Source: Bacillota bacterium
Lineage (GTDB): Bacteria; Bacillota; Clostridia; Peptostreptococcales; Natronincolaceae
Reading direction: 5' to 3'
DNA: 28,030 nt
Assembly: GCA_023387935.1 (NCBI GenBank)
Contig: JAEWHG010000114.1
Location: 1-28,030, forward strand
The notes under the pieces: generated by a model
Told to the model about the DNA's origin: nothing
Database searches by the model: none
What the model saw: only the letters and a program-made list of their open reading frames with translations
Translations under genes and position numbers: made by a program
Shown here: piece after piece, positions 8,021 through 15,723 of the stretch
Layout: each line of letters opens with the position of its first letter
Position numbering within the stretch: the first letter of the stretch is position 1

Positions 8021-8875
8021 ATGACGGACCGTAATAAAGGAATTTTATATATGATAGGTTCCTCTTTATTTTTTGCGTTAATGGCAGCTGCCGTTAAGTT
8101 TTCTGGAAATATACCTACAATGGAAAAAGTTTTTTTTAGGAATATCATAGGCTTCGTAGTATCTGGCTATTTAATTTTTAAATCTGATAAAAATTTTAAA
8201 GGAAATAACCCTAAGATTTTATCATACCGTGCTATTTTAGGTTTCCTAGGAGTTGTTTTTTATTTTTATGCAATAGATAATCTACCTTTAGCCGATGCAG
8301 TAGTATTAAACCAATTAAATCCATTCTTTGTAATAGTTTTTGCTGCTATATTTTTAGGGGAACACATTAAAAAACTTCAAATTCCCGCTATTATGTTGGC
8401 ATTAATCGGTGTTATTTTTGTAGCTCAACCTAAATTTAACTATACATTTCTACCAGCAGCAGTAGGAATACTGTCATCTGTATTTGCAGCTGCTGCCTAT
8501 GCGATGATACGTCATTTGCGACTAACAGATACTCCAAATGCAATTGTCTTTTATTTTACTGGAATATCCAGCATTATAAGTTTATTCTTTATGCTATTGA
8601 ATGGCTTTGTAATACCAGATATTATGAGTCTTATATCCCTATTATCTGTAGGTGTATTTTCAACCTTAGCTCAATATCTAATGACGAATGCCTATGGTTA
8701 TGCAGAAGCAGGCGATCTATCTATTTATTCCTATGGCAATACCATATTTTCCATATTTATAGGGATTATAGTTTGGAGAGAAATTCCTAATCTATTAAGT
8801 AGCGTCGGCGTGATTTGTATTTTAGCAGGTGCATATATAAATTATAGGGCTAGAAAGGTTAATGTGGATATCTAG
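8021..8875 (+). CDS. EamA/DMT-superfamily transporter
   Basis: Ten-helix drug/metabolite-type permease made of two EamA repeats of about 140 residues each. Repeat one contains FFALMAAAVKFSG and the family's 'PLADAVVLNQLNPFFVIVFAAIFLGEHI' pattern. Repeat two contains YAEAGDLSIYSYGNTIFSIFIG and ends with a helix before a short basic tail. The substrate is unknown; relatives export amino acids, purines or S-adenosylmethionine-like metabolites. The start is the ATG with ATGGAGG seven bases upstream, six codons inside the longest open frame. It is a single-gene unit, followed by a 23-bp stem terminator. Confidence 0.87.
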   Translation: MTDRNKGILYMIGSSLFFALMAAAVKFSGNIPTMEKVFFRNIIGFVVSGYLIFKSDKNFKGNNPKILSYRAILGFLGVVFYFYAIDNLPLADAVVLNQLNPFFVIVFAAIFLGEHIKKLQIPAIMLALIGVIFVAQPKFNYTFLPAAVGILSSVFAAAAYAMIRHLRLTDTPNAIVFYFTGISSIISLFFMLLNGFVIPDIMSLISLLSVGVFSTLAQYLMTNAYGYAEAGDLSIYSYGNTIFSIFIGIIVWREIPNLLSSVGVICILAGAYINYRARKVNVDI

Positions 8876-8926
8876 TAGATTGAAATGGTATATTCCATTT
8901 TAAAAAACACATAATTCCATAGGTAT

Positions 8927-8978
8927 CAAAAATAAAAATTTGATAGGAGAGTTAACTCCTATCAAATTTTTATTTTTG
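8927..8978. terminator. Bidirectional terminator with a perfect 23-bp stem
   Basis: 8927-8949 and 8956-8978 are exact reverse complements around a 6-base AGTTAA loop. The lower stem is A/T-rich so it gives T-runs on both strands. It sits between the EamA gene (plus) and the thiolase operon (minus) and can serve both. Confidence 0.85.
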
Positions 8979-8979
8979 A

Positions 8980-9040
8980 GCACTTGAAACTATAAGCAAA
9001 GCTTAGAGTTGAGTGCGACATAAAGTTTGCCAGTGCAAAC
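8980..9040. repeat. Twin-hairpin intergenic element
   Basis: Two hairpins stand in a row just after the terminator. The first (8980-9016) pairs GCACT/AGTGC, AACT/AGTT and TAAGC/GCTTA around AAA. The second (9025-9040) pairs GTTTGC/GCAAAC around CAGT. The base composition is less AT-rich than the surroundings. It is a single copy here but has the look of a dispersed palindromic repeat. Confidence 0.55.
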
Positions 9041-9061
9041 GAACAAATTTTATTTTAAATA

Positions 9062-10240
9062 TTATATTCTTTCAACCAATACCGATGTACCCATGCCTCC
9101 ACCGATACAAAGTGTTGCCAATCCTTTTTTAGCTTCTCTTTCTTCCATTGCATAAAGCAACGTAGTTAAAATTCTAGCTCCACTTGCTCCTACTGGATGT
9201 CCTAATGCAATAGCGCCCCCCTTAACATTAACGATCTCTTTATTAAAGTTTAATCCCTTTGCTACGGATAAAGCTTGTGCAGCAAAAGCCTCATTTGCTT
9301 CAATAAGATCTAGATCTTCAACCTTCCAGCCAGATTTCTTAAATACTTTTTCTGTAGAGGCTACAGGACCATATCCCATAATAGAAGGATCTACTCCCCC
9401 CGAAGCATAACCAGCTATTTTTGCAAGAGGCTTAATTCCTAGCTCATCAGCCTTTTCTTTGCTCATAAGTACTAAAGCAGCAGCTCCATCATTAATTCCC
9501 GAAGCATTTGCGGCCGTTACTGTCCCATCCTTTTTAAATGCTGGTCTTAATTTTCCTACAGATTCTATCGTTGTTCCATATTTAATATATTCGTCCTTAT
9601 CTACTACAATATCACCTTTTCTTGTTTTTACAGTAACAGGTACTATTTCAGCATCAAATAGTCCAGATTTTTGAGCTGCTTCAGCCTTATTTTGACTCTC
9701 TACTGCAAATTTATCCTGATCTTCTCTTGTAATATTATATTTTTCAGCAAGATTTTCTGCAGTTATACCCATATGGTAATCATTAAAGGCACAAGTTAAA
9801 GCATCCGTAATTAATGTATCTACGGTTTTGGCGTCTCCCATTCTAGCTCCCCATCTCATATCCTTTAATACATATGGAGCCTGGGACATATTCTCTGTTC
9901 CACCTACTACAACGATATCGTTATCCCCAGCAATAATAGTTTGTGCCCCTAGAGAAACGGATCTAAGTCCTGATCCACATATCTTATTAATAACCATACA
10001 GGATACTTCATAAGGTATTCCCGCTTTTACGGCTGCTTGTCTTGCTACGTTCTGTCCACTTCCTGCTTGCAATACGCATCCCATAAAAACTTCGTCTACC
10101 ATATTTCCTGTAATCCCTGCTCTATCTAATGCTCCTTTAATAGCTACAGAACCTAAATCTGCTGCACTTACATCCTTAAGTGATCCTCCAAAATTTCCTA
10201 TTGGTGTTCTTGCAGCACTAACTATTACAACTTCTCTCAT
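9062..10240 (-). CDS. Acetyl-CoA acetyltransferase (thiolase)
   Basis: Biosynthetic thiolase that condenses two acetyl-CoA to acetoacetyl-CoA, or cleaves it in reverse. The product starting at the ATG at 10240 has 392 residues, the same as clostridial ThlA. The nucleophile C88 lies in INKICGSGLRS, the GHPVGASGAR loop carries the active-site His near 348, and LCIGGGMGTS holds the second Cys near 378. NEAFAAQ is also present. The longer GTG start three codons upstream would overlap the AGAGGTGG ribosome site and shift the nucleophile off its usual number, so the ATG is preferred. It lies 42 bp after the fabG-like gene and is surely co-transcribed with it. Confidence 0.95.
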   Translation of the reverse strand: MREVVIVSAARTPIGNFGGSLKDVSAADLGSVAIKGALDRAGITGNMVDEVFMGCVLQAGSGQNVARQAAVKAGIPYEVSCMVINKICGSGLRSVSLGAQTIIAGDNDIVVVGGTENMSQAPYVLKDMRWGARMGDAKTVDTLITDALTCAFNDYHMGITAENLAEKYNITREDQDKFAVESQNKAEAAQKSGLFDAEIVPVTVKTRKGDIVVDKDEYIKYGTTIESVGKLRPAFKKDGTVTAANASGINDGAAALVLMSKEKADELGIKPLAKIAGYASGGVDPSIMGYGPVASTEKVFKKSGWKVEDLDLIEANEAFAAQALSVAKGLNFNKEIVNVKGGAIALGHPVGASGARILTTLLYAMEEREAKKGLATLCIGGGMGTSVLVERI

Positions 10241-10282
10241 ATCTTCCACCTCTTTATAAATTTTAGTTTCATATATTATTAA

Positions 10283-11023
10283 CTATAATGTAACTGCTCC
10301 ATCTACAGAAAGCACAGCGCCACTAATAAATTTAGCTTCGTCAGATGCTAGGAATAAAAATGCATTTGCAATGTCAGTTGGATCTCCAAGTGTCTTTAGC
10401 GGAGATTTGTCTTTCATCATATTTAATACATTCTCAGGCATTTTAGCAGTCATTTCTGTAGCAATGAATCCTGGCGCTACTGCATTCGCTCTAACACCTT
10501 TTCTACCTAGCTCTTTTGCCCATGTTTTAGTCATTCCTATAACAGCGAACTTTGTTGCAGCATAATTTGTTTGACCAAAGTTGCCATATAATCCTACAAC
10601 TGAAGAAGTACTTAATATTACACCGAATCCTTGGTCTGCCATGATCTTTGCTGCTGCTTGGCCAGTATTGAATACTCCTTTTAAGTTAACAGCAATTACT
10701 TTATCAAATTGATCTTCTGTCATTTTTAATATTTGTGCATCTGCTGTAATCCCTGCGTTGTTAACAATAATATCTATTTTACCAAAATGTTCTTTAATTT
10801 TATCCATAGTTGTGTTAACTTCTTCGTAATCCACTACGTTAGCCACTACACCTAAAACATCTGCTCCTTTTTCCTTAAGCTCAGCTACCACTGGATTAAC
10901 TTCTTCGTTTGAAATACCCCAAACAACTACTTTTGCACCTTCTTCTGCAAATCTAACTATTGTAGCTTTACCAATACCTGAAGTTGAACCTGTTACAACT
11001 GCAACTTTTCCATCTAATCTCAT
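10283..11023 (-). CDS. 3-oxoacyl-ACP / acetoacetyl-CoA reductase (SDR)
   Basis: Short-chain dehydrogenase of 246 residues. It has the TGSTSGIG cofactor loop at 11-18, NNAG near 88, the catalytic Ser in STSSVVGLYG, and YAATK with the catalytic Tyr and Lys near 154-158. PGFIATEM follows, as in FabG and PhaB. GQTNYAATK is shared by both, so sequence alone does not separate fatty-acid reductase from acetoacetyl-CoA reductase. The thiolase gene directly downstream argues for acetoacetyl-CoA reduction to (R)-3-hydroxybutyryl-CoA (inference). ATG preceded by AAAAGGAGG at 8 bases. Cofactor (NADH or NADPH) is not determined. Confidence 0.9.
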   Translation of the reverse strand: MRLDGKVAVVTGSTSGIGKATIVRFAEEGAKVVVWGISNEEVNPVVAELKEKGADVLGVVANVVDYEEVNTTMDKIKEHFGKIDIIVNNAGITADAQILKMTEDQFDKVIAVNLKGVFNTGQAAAKIMADQGFGVILSTSSVVGLYGNFGQTNYAATKFAVIGMTKTWAKELGRKGVRANAVAPGFIATEMTAKMPENVLNMMKDKSPLKTLGDPTDIANAFLFLASDEAKFISGAVLSVDGAVTL

Positions 11024-11121
11024 TTTAAAATCCTCCTTTTATATAATTAATATATGAGCTGTTTTAGGTGTACATGAACTAGATGTTGCAAATTATATGC
11101 CAAAGTATACTATTTTATATA

Positions 11122-11168
11122 ATAAAAAAAATAACAGCTATGTCCTTATGTTGAATAGACCATAGCTG
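11122..11168 (-). terminator. Terminator of the AI-2E-family gene
   Basis: CAGCTATG (11135-11142) and CATAGCTG (11161-11168) form an 8-bp stem. On the minus strand the 3' arm runs into TTATTTTTTTTATT. Confidence 0.7.
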
Positions 11169-11192
11169 CTTTGAATCGTTATTATATAATAA

Positions 11193-11243
11193 TAATTGTA
11201 CGTTTTATATACATATTTATTTTTAATTGTACATTTTATCTAC
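11193..11243 (+). repeat. Short direct repeat pair
   Basis: TAATTGTACGTTTTATATAC (11193-11212) and TAATTGTACATTTTATCTAC (11224-11243) match at 18 of 20 bases with starts 31 bases apart. They lie between the AI-2E-family gene and its terminator. Role unknown; three helical turns of spacing would suit a DNA-binding protein, but chance in AT-rich DNA is possible. Confidence 0.4.
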
Positions 11244-11290
11244 AGTTTTGTCTAATAGAAGCTTTAACTGTATTTAATTTAACTTATGTT

Positions 11291-12493
11291 TTATTTATCT
11301 ATCTGTATATCATCACATTTATCTTTATTTTTTCTTTCTAGCTGCCAATCAATTAGTCTATTGCCAAAGGTTATTACTATTGCAATTACAGGCACACCTA
11401 AGAACATACCTAGAACACCGTAAAGACCTCCCCCTAGAACTATGGAGAAAATAATCCAAAAAGGACTTATGCCAACACTATCACCTAGTATCTTCGGTCC
11501 TAAATATAAACCATCAAATTGCTGTAATAGGAATATGAATATGGCAACCCACAATGCATTTAAAGGGCTATCGAATAATGTGATAATTACTGCTGGCACA
11601 GCCCCAATAAACGGCCCAAAATAAGGAATCATATTTGTTATTCCAACAATAACACTTATTAATGAAGCGTATTTTATTTTCAGTATACTTAACCCCACAA
11701 AGCAAATTATCCCGATTATAAAAGAATCTATGAACTTACCTACTACGAATTTTCCAAAAATGGTATCGGCTTCTCTACCTAAATCGATTATTCTATCTAC
11801 TGTTTTCCCATTAAATATGGCTCGTAATATTCTCTCAATACTCTTTTTGAAAGATTCTTTGTCTCCTAACAAGTAGAAGGAAATAATAATTCCCATGATA
11901 GCATTAAAAATACCAGATGTAATATTCATAACTCCCATAACAAAGTTATTAATAATATAATCTAATGCGTCTTTCGCTTTTAAAAATATTGTATTAATAT
12001 TATTTTCAATGTGTCCATTAATATTATACACATTATTTGCTGCATTAAGTTCCTCTGACCACCGAACAGACATATCTTCCACAAACTCAATTGTAGAATT
12101 TATATACTCTGGAATTCTTCTACTAATTTCAAATATACTAACTCCAATTTGAGGAGCAACGAAAACTACTACCATGGTGATCAAGCTTAATAAAAATAAA
12201 TATACACTTATAATACTCAGCACTCTAGGTAGTTTTCTAATAGATTTTATATAACCAATCCTGTTGTATACATTTGTCTCAAACCATCGAACACCAGGAT
12301 TTAGTATATATGCTATGAAAACAGCTATAATAACAGAGTTTAATACTTTTCCTATCCTTCCCAATTGAAAGGAGGACCACGCTATAAAGTTGCCTAAATT
12401 TATTAATATTATATAAAAAAGAATGGATAATGCGATTGTTAAGAAACCATATAGAGAATACTTTAAATACTTTTTATCTAGATTAATCTTCAT
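11291..12493 (-). CDS. AI-2E family transporter
   Basis: Polytopic membrane protein of 400 residues of the PF01594 family (YdiK/PerM/TqsA type). Hydrophobic pairs occur at the N-terminus, then a long less hydrophobic loop at about residues 130-190. The C-terminal signature is NMIPYFGPFIGAVPAV, then LYLGPKILGDSVGISPFW and GMFLGVPVIA, all typical of the family. Known members include a Na+/H+ antiporter and an autoinducer-2 exporter; the substrate here is not predictable. The start chosen is the ATG eight bases after GAGGG, rather than the TTG five codons upstream that overlaps that site. A terminator follows at 11122-11168. Confidence 0.88.
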   Translation of the reverse strand: MKINLDKKYLKYSLYGFLTIALSILFYIILINLGNFIAWSSFQLGRIGKVLNSVIIAVFIAYILNPGVRWFETNVYNRIGYIKSIRKLPRVLSIISVYLFLLSLITMVVVFVAPQIGVSIFEISRRIPEYINSTIEFVEDMSVRWSEELNAANNVYNINGHIENNINTIFLKAKDALDYIINNFVMGVMNITSGIFNAIMGIIISFYLLGDKESFKKSIERILRAIFNGKTVDRIIDLGREADTIFGKFVVGKFIDSFIIGIICFVGLSILKIKYASLISVIVGITNMIPYFGPFIGAVPAVIITLFDSPLNALWVAIFIFLLQQFDGLYLGPKILGDSVGISPFWIIFSIVLGGGLYGVLGMFLGVPVIAIVITFGNRLIDWQLERKNKDKCDDIQIDK

Positions 12494-12595
12494 TTTTTCT
12501 GCCCTCAATTCATTAATTTAAATTTTCCTCAATATGATTTTACAGTATATTATCTATAAATTCTACTTATATTTTATTTAATTTTATTTATAAAA

Positions 12596-12632
12596 AGCCT
12601 ATTTTGGATATTTTTTAGTTCCAAAATAGGCT
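12596..12632 (-). terminator. Terminator of the glutamate-cysteine ligase gene
   Basis: AGCCTATTTTGG (12596-12607) and CCAAAATAGGCT (12621-12632) pair perfectly over 12 bp. On the minus strand the stem is followed by TTTTTAT. Confidence 0.85.
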
Positions 12633-12688
12633 ACAATTATTGTTTTTCTCATGACTTAAACTGCGAACCATACAATTTTTTATTTTCT

Positions 12689-13996
12689 TCATCTTTTTTC
12701 ACATTCCACCCATTGGTTTAAACTGCACCATCTTAATACACTTATCCCTTCATATCTAATCTTTTCCTTAGATAGGGTGGACAAATTTGTTTTACTAATC
12801 AATAGTTTTTCTAGATGCACTAAAATTTCTTTTTCTTCTATATTTAAGCCCTTTTTAGCTAAATCAAACATTATTCTAATAAAATCATATGCAGGCTTTG
12901 ATCCTATATTCGCATTAAATCCCTTTTCATACATTAATTCTTTCGCCATATAGATTTTCTCATCATTTAGTCTCAAAGATAATTTATATAAATATTCTAA
13001 AGCTACTTCGTTGTAAAACAATCCTTTAATTAAAGTAATATACGATAAATTATAAGGATATGGTAAAGAATCTCCCACACGAATTTCCACGTGATTCTTT
13101 GCTCTAACATCAGGAAATACCATAGTCATAATATGCTCTATTTCTTCCTTACTAAGGGTATACTCTTGCATAATATCTTTAAGCGGTTTATCCCCTGTAC
13201 TTATAAATTCGCCATCTTTCATAATTACAATAGGAGGGATGCCTAGTATATATTCCCCATAATCCACATATCCAAAGTTTTTGTTCAAAGAATTAGGAAC
13301 AATATTACTTCTTTCTTTATCTGTATTTTCCCAAATTAAACTTCTAAGTCCAAACTTATAGTAAATTTGGCCCTCAAATATTGGTGAATTATCCGATATT
13401 AAATGTAATAAAGGCCCAATGAAATTGGCTACCCTAAACTTTCTAATAAAATCCTCTTCATTAGAAAAGTCAATAGATACTTGAAGTGCTGCGGTACCCT
13501 TCATCATATTATGAGCAAATTTACCCCTCTTTTCAAAATACTTAGCCATATACTCATATGTCTTTTGAGGATTCAATGGGATTTCTGATATTGACGATTT
13601 AGGTTGATATCCTATGGCCATCAGCAATAAATTTTTTTCTTCTAATATGGGAATTATATCCTTTAAAAAAATAAAATAAGTGGTCTCAATTTCATTTATA
13701 GTTCCATAAGGCTTAATCTTAATTTCTAATTGTCCTCCTGGTTCCAATGTAATTTCATAGTCGTCCTTTTTCAATCCTACTAAATAATTTTCTTCGTATC
13801 TGCCTTCATAGCCCTTCCTTAAAAGCTCGCTAAGAATTCCTTCAATGCCTTCTTCTCCATAATAAACAACTGACTCTAATGTATCTTTATCAACAATAAT
13901 ATGCTCAAATTCTACACCGATTTTAAATTGATTTGAAGGCTTTTCTCCTTCTTTTATTATATTTATAATGGATTGTAGATATTTTTCATGCGCCAT
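12689..13996 (-). CDS. gshA: Glutamate-cysteine ligase, GCS2 type
   Basis: Predicted to join L-glutamate and L-cysteine with ATP to give gamma-glutamylcysteine. The sequence (435 residues) carries the GCS2/plant-type opening FKIGVEFEHIIVD with the glutamate/metal-binding acidic pair. It also has LEPGGQLEIKIKP, MMKGTAALQVSIDF and RAKNHVEIRVGDSLP, which correspond to the conserved active-site strands. ATG with GAGGT seven bases upstream. No glutathione synthetase gene is adjacent and the protein is not the fused GshAB form. The cell may therefore stop at gamma-glutamylcysteine or carry the second enzyme elsewhere. It is read after the lipoprotein gene with an 83-bp gap and no terminator between them. 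Confidence 0.85.
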   Translation of the reverse strand: MAHEKYLQSIINIIKEGEKPSNQFKIGVEFEHIIVDKDTLESVVYYGEEGIEGILSELLRKGYEGRYEENYLVGLKKDDYEITLEPGGQLEIKIKPYGTINEIETTYFIFLKDIIPILEEKNLLLMAIGYQPKSSISEIPLNPQKTYEYMAKYFEKRGKFAHNMMKGTAALQVSIDFSNEEDFIRKFRVANFIGPLLHLISDNSPIFEGQIYYKFGLRSLIWENTDKERSNIVPNSLNKNFGYVDYGEYILGIPPIVIMKDGEFISTGDKPLKDIMQEYTLSKEEIEHIMTMVFPDVRAKNHVEIRVGDSLPYPYNLSYITLIKGLFYNEVALEYLYKLSLRLNDEKIYMAKELMYEKGFNANIGSKPAYDFIRIMFDLAKKGLNIEEKEILVHLEKLLISKTNLSTLSKEKIRYEGISVLRWCSLNQWVECEKR

Positions 13997-14079
13997 GGTC
14001 CGACCTCACCTCAATATAAATTCAAAAAATAATCTTTTATCAATTTATACCCACATCAAACTAGTTCTACTCACTTATT

Positions 14080-15408
14080 CTACATTTTTATTAAAAACAG
14101 CAATTGCCCTCTATTAGTAATAATTAGTTGATTCGTTCCATCGTCAAAATACATCTCATAAACATCCCAGGGAAATTCTGTTACGATTCTGCTTTCGCCT
14201 TCATTATTTACTTCTATTAGTTCCCTTCCATTAGCCAAATACGCTATATCTTTATTGGATATAATAAACATATCTTTGCCGTTAAGAATAACAGGTTGAT
14301 CAAATATCATTCTACTATTATCAAATACTTCTACTATTTCTACCCTATCCCGTTTACCTATGCTACTTCCATAAACATATTGATTAAATAGAATCTCATA
14401 AAAATTATAAGGCATATTCTCTACTTCTTTATTTTTTTTATCTTTAAAACTATATATAAATATCTTTTCGTAATCTATATTCTCTAGTTGACCCTTTGTA
14501 TTCTTATTTATTGTTCCTACTGAAAGACCTACAATGGATCCATCTTTAGACCATTGAATACTGTCAACAGCATCTATTAATCCAATTTCATTTTCATATA
14601 TTGTTTCCTCTTTTTTATCGTTCATATAAAATATTGCAAACTCAGTACCTATATAGGTATTCCTATCTCCTATAAATATTTCACCTTCCTGTAGATTTTC
14701 TGGATTTTTAATAAAAGCAATTGCATCATCATTAGGGGACCATTTTGTAGCAGTCCCATTTATATTGTGGTATAAATGACCATCTTCATCATAAATTTCT
14801 TTGTTATCAAAAATAAAATAATGCATTTCGTTACCCCAATGGGTTGTATATGAGAATGTCGTAAATGCATCATCAGATATGTTACCCCTTATTTTTTTTG
14901 GCAAATCATCGTCCAGCATGTACCTATATAGGTCTGCCTTTCCTTGCTCTCCTTTAGTATATAAGATTCCTTGTTGATCTGGAGAAACTACTATATTTGG
15001 GCTATATACACCATATATTTCTCCATCTATTTTTTTATCATTGCCATCCTTCCTAACAAAAAGATTCCCATCTATATCAACGTATATAGCATCATTATTT
15101 TCTAAAGGAATAAATACATCATACTCTCCAATTTTATTGTATCTTTCTTGTATATTGTAATTATTTAAATTTAACTCGTAGAACCCCCAGCGGTCATCTT
15201 TAATTCCAGTAAAATAAAATCTTCCATTCTCTACTTTAAAACCATTAATATTTGTAAAATTTTCTACTTCTTCTACTTTAATGAGCTCTCCATTCTTATA
15301 ATTGCCATATTTTTTATTATTTTCTTCCTCATTAGGTGGTTTTGTACATCCACAAAAAACTAATAAAATAATACTAATATTTATATATACATATAATAAT
15401 TTTTTCAT
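14080..15408 (-). CDS. Lipoprotein with TolB-like beta-propeller repeats
   Basis: Surface lipoprotein of 442 residues and unknown function. The signal is MKK plus a hydrophobic stretch ending in LVFCGC, with C21 as the likely lipidation site, followed by a charged Asn/Glu/Lys-rich spacer. The mature part repeats beta-propeller-like units such as SPDQQGILYTKGEQGKADLYRY, WSPNDDAIAFIKN and WSKDGSIVGLSVG. These have the W/F-S-x-D-x-x-x-I/L pattern of TolB/WD40-like propellers. No catalytic motif is visible. It precedes the glutamate-cysteine ligase gene and may share its transcript. A loose ribosome site (GGGCGGTG) precedes the ATG. Function is not assigned. Confidence 0.72.
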   Translation of the reverse strand: MKKLLYVYINISIILLVFCGCTKPPNEEENNKKYGNYKNGELIKVEEVENFTNINGFKVENGRFYFTGIKDDRWGFYELNLNNYNIQERYNKIGEYDVFIPLENNDAIYVDIDGNLFVRKDGNDKKIDGEIYGVYSPNIVVSPDQQGILYTKGEQGKADLYRYMLDDDLPKKIRGNISDDAFTTFSYTTHWGNEMHYFIFDNKEIYDEDGHLYHNINGTATKWSPNDDAIAFIKNPENLQEGEIFIGDRNTYIGTEFAIFYMNDKKEETIYENEIGLIDAVDSIQWSKDGSIVGLSVGTINKNTKGQLENIDYEKIFIYSFKDKKNKEVENMPYNFYEILFNQYVYGSSIGKRDRVEIVEVFDNSRMIFDQPVILNGKDMFIISNKDIAYLANGRELIEVNNEGESRIVTEFPWDVYEMYFDDGTNQLIITNRGQLLFLIKM

Positions 15409-15723
15409 TGATGTTGCACCGCCCTATTATATTATATTTTATAGTATATTTTCTCTCTTTTTAAAAACTTTATCCTCTATAGACTTCATTACATCTCATA
15501 TCCCTATTTTTAATATTAAAAATATAAGTTGACCTATAAAGATTATTTTCAAGTTTATTTAAAATAGTATGAGATTCTAAACATATCTACAATTATTCAA
15601 TTAATATTAAAAATTCAGTCGAAATATGTTGCCATATATTGTATAATTATAATATAATCTTTATTTAGTAATATAAAATTGTAATTATAAATACGTATCT
15701 AATTATGCGAAAGGGGTTTTTTT
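15409..15723. other. Divergent intergenic region (315 bp)
   Basis: AT-rich gap between the lipoprotein gene (minus) and the chemoreceptor gene (plus). It holds a plausible plus-strand promoter (listed separately) and a short perfect palindrome TTTTTAATATTAAAAA near 15507. No gene was recognised, and no flagellar sigma-D type promoter (TAAA with GCCGATAA) was found. Confidence 0.5.
15629..15658 (+). promoter_or_regulatory. Candidate sigma-A promoter of the chemoreceptor gene
   Basis: TTGCCA at 15629-15634 is followed 18 bases later by TATAAT at 15653-15658, about 65 bases before the start codon. Other overlapping TATAAT hexamers lie just upstream, so the exact -10 is uncertain. Confidence 0.5.
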
